Positions 36,595-44,957 of a stretch of DNA of 64,000 nucleotides are shown here, one piece after another. Below the pieces are notes generated by a model, which saw only the letters and a program-made list of their open reading frames with translations, ran no database searches and was not told the DNA's origin. The stretch spans positions 744,001 to 808,000 of the forward strand of contig NZ_JAVRHR010000001.1 in assembly GCF_031846445.1 (NCBI RefSeq). Reading direction: 5' to 3'. Source of the DNA: Croceitalea rosinachiae. GTDB lineage: Bacteria; Bacteroidota; Bacteroidia; Flavobacteriales; Flavobacteriaceae. A program made the position numbers and the translations under genes. Within the stretch, counting starts at the first letter, position 1. Every line of letters starts with the position of its first letter.

Positions 36595-37257
36595 TTAACT
36601 TTGAAAAAAGCTGGGTATTGCGTTATAGCGTATCTCTTCAAAAGAAGAAATTACTTTATTGGCTAAGGAATAGTCTTGATTTTTTGAATGTGGACTCTTG
36701 AAGGCCGTACAGTATATTCCGGCTGCATGGGCTGCTTTAATGCCATTGGTAGAATCTTCAATGACCATACATTCTTCTCGGCTAAAACCAGATGCTTCCG
36801 CTGCTTTTATAAAAATCTCTGGGTGGGGTTTAGAGGCCTTTAAATCTGCACCGCTCAGTTTTGCGGTAAAGTATGGGTCTAAATCGAACTTGGTAAAAAC
36901 ATTATTGATGTTGGGCATAGAAGCTGAGCTTGCCAATACCATGGTGATACTATTAGAATGGTACTCTTGGATCAATTCGCGAACCCCTGTTATCAAATCT
37001 AATTCTGGGTCATTAAAAAACAAGTTTTTAAAAATGCCGCGCTTTATGTTGACCAATTCCTCTGGTGCTCTGTTTAATTTAAAATACTGCACCAACTGCT
37101 TGCAGATATTAAGGGTAGCCTGCCCCGTAAAGCTTTCATATAAGGTGGCCGGCACTTGAATCCCCACTTCTTTAAACATGCCATGGTATGCCTTTTGGTG
37201 CAAAGGCTCTGAGTCTATAATGACCCCATCCATATCAAACAATACTGCTTTAAGCAT
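36595..37257 (-). CDS. HAD family phosphatase, beta-phosphoglucomutase-like
   Basis: 220 aa HAD-superfamily hydrolase. Motif I DMDGVIIDSEPLHQ carries nucleophile D8 and acid/base D10; VLASSASMPN, KPHPEIFIKAA and VIEDSTNGIKAAHAAG are motifs II to IV. The cap and SEPLH pattern resemble beta-phosphoglucomutase and related sugar-phosphate phosphatases; the substrate is not certain. The 3' end abuts the repeat block, and the C-terminal residues (YNAIPSFFQS) may have been altered by it. Confidence 0.88.
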   Translation of the reverse strand: MLKAVLFDMDGVIIDSEPLHQKAYHGMFKEVGIQVPATLYESFTGQATLNICKQLVQYFKLNRAPEELVNIKRGIFKNLFFNDPELDLITGVRELIQEYHSNSITMVLASSASMPNINNVFTKFDLDPYFTAKLSGADLKASKPHPEIFIKAAEASGFSREECMVIEDSTNGIKAAHAAGIYCTAFKSPHSKNQDYSLANKVISSFEEIRYNAIPSFFQS

Positions 37258-37313
37258 AGAAAATTTTTGGCGAAGATAAGATTAACCCCTTCTTCATTTT
37301 TATAAAAAATTTG

Positions 37314-37365
37314 TCACTTCGAGTGAATTTTGTGAGTAAGCGAATAAAATTTGTATCGAGAAGCG
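37314..37365 (+). repeat. REP-like element, copy 3
   Basis: Begins TGTCACTTCGAGTG and ends GTATCGAGAAG; stem GAATTTT / AAAATTT. Same family as 35719-35758. Confidence 0.65.
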
Positions 37366-37426
37366 TCGCATGTGCCAAAGTTTATCAATAGCTCTGCTGA
37401 GCCCGCCGAAGTACAAAACCACCAAA

Positions 37427-37518
37427 TGTCACTTCGAGTGAATTTTTGAGGTGGTCACTGAGCGAAGTCGAAGTGGACGAAAAAATTGTACCTGCCTGCC
37501 GGCAGGCAGGTCGAGAAG
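37427..37518 (+). repeat. REP-like element, copy 4, carrying two nested insertions
   Basis: Has the usual start TGTCACTTCGAGTGAATTTT, but a 32-bp segment (37448-37479, with cactgagcgaagtcgaagtg) sits in the stem, and the palindrome at 37491-37510 splits the usual TTGTA|TCGAGAAG end. A clear nested arrangement. Confidence 0.65.
37491..37510. repeat. Perfect 20-bp palindrome cctgcctgccggcaggcagg
   Basis: Self-complementary over 20 bases and much more GC-rich than its surroundings. It interrupts copy 4 of the REP-like family. Confidence 0.75.
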
Positions 37519-37536
37519 CATTGCGTGTTCTAAAAA

Positions 37537-37579
37537 GTTCTCGATACAATTCGCTTGGAGCGAATCACTCGAACTGACA
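37537..37579 (-). repeat. REP-like element, copy 5, reverse orientation
   Basis: On the minus strand it reads TGTCAGTTCGAGTGATTCGC, then CAAGCGAATTGTATCGAGAAC. The stem (ATTCGC/GCGAAT) differs from the other copies but keeps its pairing. Confidence 0.65.
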
Positions 37580-37601
37580 ACACGCATAGACCGCATACCC
37601 C

Positions 37602-37892
37602 TCAATCAAAGCTTATTCTATCGCGGATGGTACCATCAGCTCTATGGATGATGACATTAGCTTGGTGCTTTCTTGCAATGGTTTTGGCCTTATTGATGGC
37701 TGTGGATTGTTTTCTATGTTTTGAGGTGATGCGTTTGTTGCCTTCTCTACGAACCGCCCAACCCTGTTCATAAGGTACCACGTGTTGGTGCCATGTTCGG
37801 GGCCTGCTGCTGGAACGAGAGCTCTTAAAAAAGACCTCAACGAGTTCTATTAGAATTTTTATCCAAGATTTAGAGGTACTATTATTGGCCAT
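37602..37892 (-). CDS. DUF2188 domain protein
   Basis: 96 aa. The C-terminal half (about 33-96) matches the DUF2188 pattern: HVVPYEQGWAVRREG, then KAKTIARKHQANVIIHRADG and IRDRISFD. The basic N-terminus (KSSRSSSRPR) is an extension beyond the domain. Role unknown; small proteins of this type are common near accessory DNA. It follows the repeat cluster directly. Confidence 0.85.
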   Translation of the reverse strand: MANNSTSKSWIKILIELVEVFFKSSRSSSRPRTWHQHVVPYEQGWAVRREGNKRITSKHRKQSTAINKAKTIARKHQANVIIHRADGTIRDRISFD

Positions 37893-38063
37893 AGGTTGGG
37901 TTGCTTTACCATTACCAAGTTACTATTTTTTGTAAAGCGATGATTTCCAGTTATATTCCGTCACCCAGTAGTAGGACAACAGAATCTTCGGAGACAAAAC
38001 CCTATTCTTAAAAACTGATAAGCAAATTTTAAAATAACTGTAAGACAATTCTTGTGTCCTTAC

Positions 38064-38153
38064 ACTAAAACCCCAGTTTTAGTATAGCTAAACCCTAATT
38101 TACACTTATCTGTTTTTTGTTCGCCAGGGAATGGTTATTTTGGTGGAACCATT
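38064..38153. promoter_or_regulatory. Two inverted repeats upstream of hsdR
   Basis: ACTAAAAC-ccca-GTTTTAGT (38064-38083, perfect) and AATGGTT-10 nt-AACCATT (38130-38153). They lie 68-157 bp before the hsdR start, in the 328-bp gap after the DUF2188 gene, which is otherwise without recognisable features. They could bind a regulator of the defence operon; the first could also be a terminator. Confidence 0.4.
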
Positions 38154-38220
38154 ATAACCCCCCAACATTTGCAGGTAAGAAGATTAGGTACCAATGTTTT
38201 CAAATCAATTGAATTGACTA

Positions 38221-40578
38221 ATGGACAAGGAGGATAAAAAAAAATTGAGCGAAAGCGACATCTGTGATTTGTTCATCACTCCGGCCATCAAACACGCTGG
38301 TTGGGAACAGCACAAACAGGTTCGTAGAGAGGTTACCTTAACCCCAGGCCCCGTAATTGTAAGAGGCCAAATGTCAGCTCGAAACAAGAAAAAAAAGAAA
38401 TTCGCAGATTACATCCTTTCTTGGAAACCGGGGACAAGAATTGCCGTAGTTGAAGCAAAAGATAACAATCATACGATTAGTCATGGTATGCAACAAGCTC
38501 TTGGATATGCTGATATTTTAGGATTGCCAAGTGCATTTAGTTCTAACGGAGATGCTTTTGCATCTCACAATAAAGTACCAAAGGGCGGTGAAGATATTGA
38601 GACAGAGTTTCCGTTACAAAATTTTCCTGGTCCAGTTGAGTTATGGAAAAGGTATAAAAAGTATCATGATATTGAAGACTCTCATGAAGATTTGATATTG
38701 CAATCTTATTATTTGGACGGCTCAGGTAAAGAACCGAGATATTACCAGCTTGAAGCCATTAACAGAACAATTGAGGCCGTTGCTAGGGGACAAAAAAGAA
38801 TCCTCTTGGTAATGGCAACAGGTACAGGAAAAACCTATACCACTTTCCAAATAATTTGGAAATTATGGAAGTCTAGAAAAGCCAAAAGAATTCTTTTTTT
38901 AGTGGATAGAAACATTCTTGCTGACCAAACCTTGGTCAACGACTTTAAACCTTTTGGTCCAGCAATGACTAAAATTAAAAATAGAAAGATTGACCCAGCT
39001 TACGAAATCCATTTAGGGCTCTATCAAGCTTTAACCGGTCCAGATGAAGAGGATAAAATTTTCAAAAACGTTACTCCTGATTTCTTTGATTTGGTCATTA
39101 TTGATGAATGTCATCGAGGCAGTGCCGCCGAAGATTCTTCTTGGCGTGAAATTTTGGATTACTTTGAAAATGCCATTCATTTAGGCTTAACGGCCACACC
39201 TAAAGAAACAAAATACGTATCAAGTATTACCTACTTCAATGACCCTGTATATACCTACAGTTTAAAACAAGGAATTGAAGATGGTTTCCTTGCTCCATAC
39301 AAAGTCATAAAAATTGATATTGACCGTGATGTTGATGGCTGGACACCTCAAAAGGGAATGATTGATGATTTGGGTAATGAAATTCAAGATAGGGAATACA
39401 ACCAAACGGATATGGACCGTATTCTGGTACTCAATCAGCGAACCAAACTCGTAGCCAAAAGGGTAATGCAACTCTTAAACGCTACTGACCCATTTGCAAA
39501 GACCATTATTTTTTGTGAAGATATAGACCATGCTGAGCGAATGCGCAAAGCGATTGTAAACGCCGCTGGCAAATTGGCTATAGATAATCCAAGGTATGTG
39601 ATGCGCATAACGGGGGACAGTGTTGAGGGAAAAGGGGAGCTAGATAATTTTATTGATCCTGAAAGTAAATTTCCAGTGATTGCAACTACCTCTGAGTTAA
39701 TGACCACTGGTGTTGATGCCAAGACCTGCAAGTTGATTGTTTTGGATAAGATCATACGCTCCATGACCATCTTCAAACAGATTATTGGTCGAGGTAGCAG
39801 AATTGATGAAGATTTCAATAAATATTTCTTCACTATTATGGATTTTAAAAAAGCTACTGAGCTTTTCAAAGATCCTGAATTTGATGGAGAACCTGTAGTT
39901 ATTTACGAACCAGATGAAGATGACCCACCGACTCCACCAGACCCTCCAGAAGGTGATGATGGGGATTTTCCAGAGGGTGATGATGACGATGGTGGAACTG
40001 GAACTTGTAAGATTTATTTAGGTGGAGTAACTGCAAAAATCAAAAATGAATTGATTGAATATTTAGGTGCCGATGGCGAGTTAGTAACCGAATCGTATAA
40101 AGATTTCACCAAAAAGAAGGTCACCGAAGAATACGCCTCACTCGATGATTTCTTGGTAAAATGGTCAAATGCAGATAAAAAGAAAGTCATCATTGACTTA
40201 CTAGAAGAACATGGTGTAATTCTCGAGAATCTAGCGGAATTGGTAGGTAAAGAGTACGGAGGTTTTGACCTGATTTGTCATGTAGCCTATGGTCAACCAC
40301 CCTTGACCAGAAAAGAAAGGGCAAACAACGTTAAAAAACGTAATTACTTTACCAAATATGGCGAACAAGCAAGAGCCGTTTTATTACAACTATTGGAATT
40401 ATACGCCGACAAGGGGGTAAAAGGAATTGAAAACACCAAAGTCTTAAAGCTAAGTCAGTTTAGTGAAATAGGGACCCCAGTAGAGATAATCAATGACGTT
40501 TTTGGTGGTAAAGAAGGGTATAATACCGCCATAAAAGAATTAGAAGACGAACTTTTTAACGACAAGACTACTGCATGA
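38221..40578 (+). CDS. hsdR: Type I restriction enzyme, R subunit
   Basis: 785 aa restriction and translocation subunit of the EcoEI/EcoAI-like kind. An N-terminal PD-(D/E)XK nuclease has D63 (FADYIL), E78-A-K80 (VVEAKD) and Q91/Q92. A superfamily 2 helicase follows, with Walker A ATGTGKT (199-205) and DECH (295-298); the acidic linker DEDDPPTPPDPPEGDDG (about 565-585) leads to a C-terminal domain that binds the M/S core. It overlaps hsdM by 4 bp. With hsdM and hsdS it would methylate its asymmetric bipartite site and cut unmodified DNA at distance. Confidence 0.94.
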   Translation: MDKEDKKKLSESDICDLFITPAIKHAGWEQHKQVRREVTLTPGPVIVRGQMSARNKKKKKFADYILSWKPGTRIAVVEAKDNNHTISHGMQQALGYADILGLPSAFSSNGDAFASHNKVPKGGEDIETEFPLQNFPGPVELWKRYKKYHDIEDSHEDLILQSYYLDGSGKEPRYYQLEAINRTIEAVARGQKRILLVMATGTGKTYTTFQIIWKLWKSRKAKRILFLVDRNILADQTLVNDFKPFGPAMTKIKNRKIDPAYEIHLGLYQALTGPDEEDKIFKNVTPDFFDLVIIDECHRGSAAEDSSWREILDYFENAIHLGLTATPKETKYVSSITYFNDPVYTYSLKQGIEDGFLAPYKVIKIDIDRDVDGWTPQKGMIDDLGNEIQDREYNQTDMDRILVLNQRTKLVAKRVMQLLNATDPFAKTIIFCEDIDHAERMRKAIVNAAGKLAIDNPRYVMRITGDSVEGKGELDNFIDPESKFPVIATTSELMTTGVDAKTCKLIVLDKIIRSMTIFKQIIGRGSRIDEDFNKYFFTIMDFKKATELFKDPEFDGEPVVIYEPDEDDPPTPPDPPEGDDGDFPEGDDDDGGTGTCKIYLGGVTAKIKNELIEYLGADGELVTESYKDFTKKKVTEEYASLDDFLVKWSNADKKKVIIDLLEEHGVILENLAELVGKEYGGFDLICHVAYGQPPLTRKERANNVKKRNYFTKYGEQARAVLLQLLELYADKGVKGIENTKVLKLSQFSEIGTPVEIINDVFGGKEGYNTAIKELEDELFNDKTTA

Positions 40579-42044
40579 GTAATGTATCAGGAGTAATTAA
40601 GTCCATACAGGACATTATGCGCAAAGACGTGGGTGTCGATGGCGATGCACAACGAATTAGCCAGTTGGTCTGGCTCTTTTTCTTAAAAATTATAGATGAT
40701 CGGGAAGTCGAAATTGAATTGATTGAAGAAGATTTTGTTTCACCCTTGCCCGAGTATATAAGATGGCGAAGTTGGGCTAAGAATAAAGAAGGTATTACTG
40801 GCGATGAGCTGTTGGACTTTGTCAACAACGTGCTTTTTCCAACCTTAAAAGAAAGACTCAATATTGATGGTGAAGATGGCAAAAGGGCCTTAGTCATTAA
40901 AAACGTTTTTGAGGACACCTATAACTATATGAAGTCCGGCACGCTTTTACGCCAGGTAGTCAACAAGATATGCGAGATAGACTTTAATGCGAGTAAAGAC
41001 AGAGACACGTTTGGTAGTATTTATGAACAAATACTTAAGGACTTACAAAGTGCCGGTAATGCTGGGGAATTTTATACCCCAAGGGCCGTTACTTCATTTA
41101 TTGTAAACAGGGTTGACCCCAAACTCCATGAAACCGTGCTTGACCCAGCCTGCGGTACTGGTGGTTTTTTGACCAATGTCATCGACCACAAAAAAGACAA
41201 CTATGTAAAAGGTCCAACCGACCAGCAACAATTGCAGAAAACGATTTTCGGCGTTGAAAAAAAGGCCTTACCACATATGCTCTGTACCACCAATATGATT
41301 TTACATGGTATAGATGTGCCTATTAATATCAAACATGACAATACTTTGAGCAGGCCCATGCGTGATTATAAACCAAAAGATCGGGTCAACATTATTGTCA
41401 CCAACCCTCCTTTTGGTGGAATGGAGGAAGATGGTATTGAAAACAACTTTCCCTCTAGTTTTAGAACCCGTGAGACTGCCGATTTGTTTTTGACCCTTAT
41501 AATCCATTTACTTAAGAATGAAGGACGCGCTGCAGTGGTATTGCCTGATGGATTTCTTTTTGGGGATGGTATCAAAAATAGAATTAAAGAGAAATTGTTG
41601 ACCGAATGTAATCTTCATACGATTGTACGATTGCCTAAGGGAGTCTTTAATCCATATACGAGCATCAACACTAACATTCTGTTTTTTACCAAAGGAAAAC
41701 CTACCAAACACATTTGGTATTACAAACACCCCTACCCAGAAGGTGTTAAAAACTACAACAAGACGAAACCCATGCGTTTTGAAGAATTTCAAACTGAAAT
41801 TGACTGGTGGGGCAAAGAAGAAGATGGTTTTAAAACACGGAAAACCACCGAACAAGCTTGGCAAGTACCAGTACAAGACATTATTGATAACAACTATAAT
41901 CTGGATATTGATAATCCACATATTGGAGAAGTGATTGATTATGACCCAGAGGAATTGTTACAACAGTTTGAAAAAGAGCAAGAAAAGATTACTTCATTAC
42001 GCGAACAATTAAAAGCGATTCTTGCAGAATCTTTAAAAAATTAA
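40575..42044 (+). CDS. hsdM: Type I restriction enzyme, M subunit (N6-adenine methyltransferase)
   Basis: 489 aa. An N-terminal helical HsdM_N domain (about 5-130, AQRISQLVWLFFLKIIDD) precedes the methyltransferase, with GEFYTPR (164-170), SAM-binding DPACGTGGF (190-198) and catalytic NPPF (277-280). It transfers methyl from S-adenosylmethionine to adenine in the host site chosen by HsdS. Start overlaps hsdR by 4 bp; its stop codon overlaps the hsdS start by one base (TAATG), so all are translationally coupled. Confidence 0.95.
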   Translation: MSNVSGVIKSIQDIMRKDVGVDGDAQRISQLVWLFFLKIIDDREVEIELIEEDFVSPLPEYIRWRSWAKNKEGITGDELLDFVNNVLFPTLKERLNIDGEDGKRALVIKNVFEDTYNYMKSGTLLRQVVNKICEIDFNASKDRDTFGSIYEQILKDLQSAGNAGEFYTPRAVTSFIVNRVDPKLHETVLDPACGTGGFLTNVIDHKKDNYVKGPTDQQQLQKTIFGVEKKALPHMLCTTNMILHGIDVPINIKHDNTLSRPMRDYKPKDRVNIIVTNPPFGGMEEDGIENNFPSSFRTRETADLFLTLIIHLLKNEGRAAVVLPDGFLFGDGIKNRIKEKLLTECNLHTIVRLPKGVFNPYTSINTNILFFTKGKPTKHIWYYKHPYPEGVKNYNKTKPMRFEEFQTEIDWWGKEEDGFKTRKTTEQAWQVPVQDIIDNNYNLDIDNPHIGEVIDYDPEELLQQFEKEQEKITSLREQLKAILAESLKN

Positions 42045-43696
42045 TGGCTTTGGAAGTGACTAAAACCTTACTGAATAGTTTTGATACTTGGACCGATGCT
42101 CAGGGCGTAAAGTCAAAAGGACGACTTAAAAGCATTGAAAATATAAGTCATGAAGGTTTGGCGCGGTTGAGAGAATTGATTTTAGAGCTTGCACTCAATG
42201 GGAAGTTGACTTCCCAGAGTAATGAGGATGAACCAGCTATTGAGTTATTGAAAAGAATTAAAATAGAAAGGGGAAAAGAAGGACTTAAATCAATCGTTTC
42301 AAAAAATATTTCGGATTCAGAAAAGCAAATTTCTTTACCTAAAGGGTGGCAATTTATAAGGCTTCATCAAATTATAAGGATTTCTTCCGGGGATGGTTTG
42401 ACATCTTCAAAGATGAATGAAAATGGAAGTATCCCAGTATTCGGAGGTAATGGGATAACAGGGTATCACAATATCTCTAACGTTAAAAAACCGACTTTGG
42501 TTATTGGAAGAGTTGGATATTATTGTGGTTCAATACATATAACACCAGAAGAAGCATGGGTTACAGATAATGCTTTTAGAACATATTTTTCGGAAAAAAA
42601 TATTGATATTAATTTTTTAGTATGGTTGCTAAAGGGAACCGATTTAAAAGTTAATCAAAGTGCAACAGCACAACCAGTAATTTCCGGAAAAAAAATCTAC
42701 CCAATAGTAATCAGTTTACCACCACTTGAAGAACAAAAACGTATCGTAGCGAAGGTAGATGAATTGATGGTCTTATGCGACGAATTGGAAAAAGAACGCA
42801 CAACAAATTTAAAGACCCACCAACTACTGGTCAAAACCCTGCTTAAAGCCCTTACTCAAGCCTCCAATGCAGAGGAGTTACAAGCTGCTTGGGAGCGAAT
42901 GTCAAACCATTTTGATGTGCTTTTCTGTACCGAAGACAGTATTGACCAACTCAAACAAATCATTTTGCAATTGAGCATTATGGGTAAATTGGTGAAACAA
43001 AACCCTAATGGTAAACCTGCAAATGATTTATTGAAAAAAATAGCTGCTGAAAAAGCCAAGTTGATTGAAGAAGGTAAAATTAGAAAAGAAAAAAAACTTC
43101 CGCCAATTAAGGAAAAAAAACTTCCATATCAACTTCCTCCCAATTGGGTTTGGGCTAGATTAGATGATATAGTGCATATTGAAATGGGGCAAAGTCCGCC
43201 ATCATCAAGTTATAACACTAAAGGTATAGGCGAAATCCTCATTAACGGCCCTGTTGAATTTTCCGATGGAAATTTTGGCCTGACTAAGAAAATAAAATAT
43301 ACTTCCGAACCTACTAAAATGTGCAAGAAAGGTGACCTAATTCTTTGTATTAGGGCATCTATTGGGAGAACAAATATTGCAAGTTCAAGTGCCTGTGTTG
43401 GTCGGGGTGTTGCGGCAATAAGACCTTTTATCCATTTTAAATACAATCACTATTTTTTATTGGCAAATAGTCAGTCAATTTATGACTTGGGCACAGGTAC
43501 CACATTTAAAAGTGTATCGAAAGACCCCTTAAGAGAAATATTATTTCCACTTCCACCTTTGGAAGAACAAGAAAGAATAGCTGTTAAAATTGATGAGTTA
43601 ATCGGGCTCTGTGACGCTTTAAGTAATCACCTTACTGTATCGCAAAAATTGCAAAATCTCTTATCAAAAACCCTGGTTGAAAAAGCTGTGCAATGA
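42044..43696 (+). CDS. hsdS: Type I restriction enzyme, S (specificity) subunit
   Basis: 550 aa with two target-recognition domains. TRD1 (about 100-230) begins LPKGWQFIRLHQIIRISSGDG and ends at LPPLEEQKRI; a helical spacer (about 240-340) follows with HQLLVKTLLKAL; TRD2 (about 355-505) begins LPPNWVWARLDDI and ends LPPLEEQERI. The C-terminal helix repeats the spacer pattern. The paired LPPLEEQ ends are typical of circularly arranged HsdS proteins. An extra 100-residue N-terminus precedes TRD1. It overlaps the SIR2 gene by 4 bp. Confidence 0.92.
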   Translation: MALEVTKTLLNSFDTWTDAQGVKSKGRLKSIENISHEGLARLRELILELALNGKLTSQSNEDEPAIELLKRIKIERGKEGLKSIVSKNISDSEKQISLPKGWQFIRLHQIIRISSGDGLTSSKMNENGSIPVFGGNGITGYHNISNVKKPTLVIGRVGYYCGSIHITPEEAWVTDNAFRTYFSEKNIDINFLVWLLKGTDLKVNQSATAQPVISGKKIYPIVISLPPLEEQKRIVAKVDELMVLCDELEKERTTNLKTHQLLVKTLLKALTQASNAEELQAAWERMSNHFDVLFCTEDSIDQLKQIILQLSIMGKLVKQNPNGKPANDLLKKIAAEKAKLIEEGKIRKEKKLPPIKEKKLPYQLPPNWVWARLDDIVHIEMGQSPPSSSYNTKGIGEILINGPVEFSDGNFGLTKKIKYTSEPTKMCKKGDLILCIRASIGRTNIASSSACVGRGVAAIRPFIHFKYNHYFLLANSQSIYDLGTGTTFKSVSKDPLREILFPLPPLEEQERIAVKIDELIGLCDALSNHLTVSQKLQNLLSKTLVEKAVQ

Positions 43697-44952
43697 GTGT
43701 GTTGGAGAACACATATACAGATAGCGATAAAATTGTTCACCAAGAACGCAAAATTTGGTGTGATGAAGACAAACATGAATTGTTTGAATTTTTTACTGAT
43801 TTTAACGAATGGTTAGATAGTGATGAGGCTCAGGATATACGAATAGAGAATAAGATTGAAGGTCTGGCCCAACCTAGCAAAGCTCTTTATTCCAGCGACT
43901 CTGCAGCATACAATCAAGTATTTAAAATATTTAGGGAAGAGCAAAAAGAACAAATTTTAGCCAAAACGTATATCGGCGACTTGTTCGGAGATGAACATTG
44001 GTATGAAAAAAACGAATCCCGTTTTGAGCAATTGGTAAAAGCCTTGGTCAATCGTTCTGTGGTGCCATTTGTGGGCGCCGGACTTTCTGTAGAAGGTGGT
44101 TTCCCTGCTTGGGGAGCACATCTGCGACAACAAGGCAGAACATCGGGTATTCCCACCGCGGATATTGATGAAATGTTGGGTAAGGGTCAATATGAACAAG
44201 TCATTGAAGAAATTGAAAAAAAAGGATTTCGCGATACGTTCATTCAAGAGTTAAAAGATGTTTTTTCCAAAACCGGTAAACTCACCGATACCACCCTGAG
44301 ACTCAGTGAACTTTTTAATGATACCATTATAACTACCAACTACGACCAACTTATTGAGCAAGCATTTGAAACAGGAGCAGAAAATACTGTTCAACTTATC
44401 GGTATTTCAAATATTGCCGAACTACCTGAACCTAAAAAAACTACTATTTTCAAATTGCATGGCGATATTGATAAACCTGCTCAATGCATTCTAGGCAAAG
44501 ACCAATATGATGAAGCTTATGGAAAAGACGCATTAGACTTAAAAAAACCAATCCCTAAACTGCTCTCTTATCACTACAAAACCAGTAGCCTTTTATTTCT
44601 AGGTTGTAGCCTTTACCAAGATAGGACCATGCGTGTATTTCACGCTGTAAAAGAAGCTATGGGCGATACGGACCGTCCACCACACTTCTCTTTAGAATCC
44701 ATGCCAGAGGACGAAAATGAACTGATAAACCGTAATTCGTATTTATTGGAGTATGGTATTATTCCCATATGGTTCCCAAAAGGCTGTTACGAATATATCG
44801 AACAAATTTTAAGGTTAGCAAAAAACGAACTCCGGTATATAGGTCAGGAACCAGGTCAAAAATCACCGAGCGAAGAACCTGAAAATCAAGAGACTGTAAT
44901 TGAAAAAAAAGGATTGTTCTCAACTTTGGCCTCCTTTTTTGGGATAAAGTAA
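43693..44952 (+). CDS. SIR2-like domain protein in a type I R-M operon
   Basis: 419 aa. Residues about 1-118 are an acidic region with no recognised domain; about 119-400 form a SIR2-like domain: GAGLS (128-132), TTNYD (214-218), KLHGD with catalytic H256 (254-258) and FLGCSL (302-307). Defence-associated SIR2s with these motifs usually hydrolyse NAD+, killing or stalling the infected cell (family knowledge). The last 13 residues (GLFSTLASFFGIK) look amphipathic and may bind membrane or protein (inference). Starts 4 bp inside hsdS; 5 bp before the nuclease gene. Confidence 0.87.
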   Translation: MSVLENTYTDSDKIVHQERKIWCDEDKHELFEFFTDFNEWLDSDEAQDIRIENKIEGLAQPSKALYSSDSAAYNQVFKIFREEQKEQILAKTYIGDLFGDEHWYEKNESRFEQLVKALVNRSVVPFVGAGLSVEGGFPAWGAHLRQQGRTSGIPTADIDEMLGKGQYEQVIEEIEKKGFRDTFIQELKDVFSKTGKLTDTTLRLSELFNDTIITTNYDQLIEQAFETGAENTVQLIGISNIAELPEPKKTTIFKLHGDIDKPAQCILGKDQYDEAYGKDALDLKKPIPKLLSYHYKTSSLLFLGCSLYQDRTMRVFHAVKEAMGDTDRPPHFSLESMPEDENELINRNSYLLEYGIIPIWFPKGCYEYIEQILRLAKNELRYIGQEPGQKSPSEEPENQETVIEKKGLFSTLASFFGIK

Positions 44953-44957
44953 TTAAA

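Noticed and set aside
36424..36666. Plus-strand ORF in the right repeat block
   Set aside because: Same repeat-derived peptide, and it runs antisense into the end of the HAD gene.
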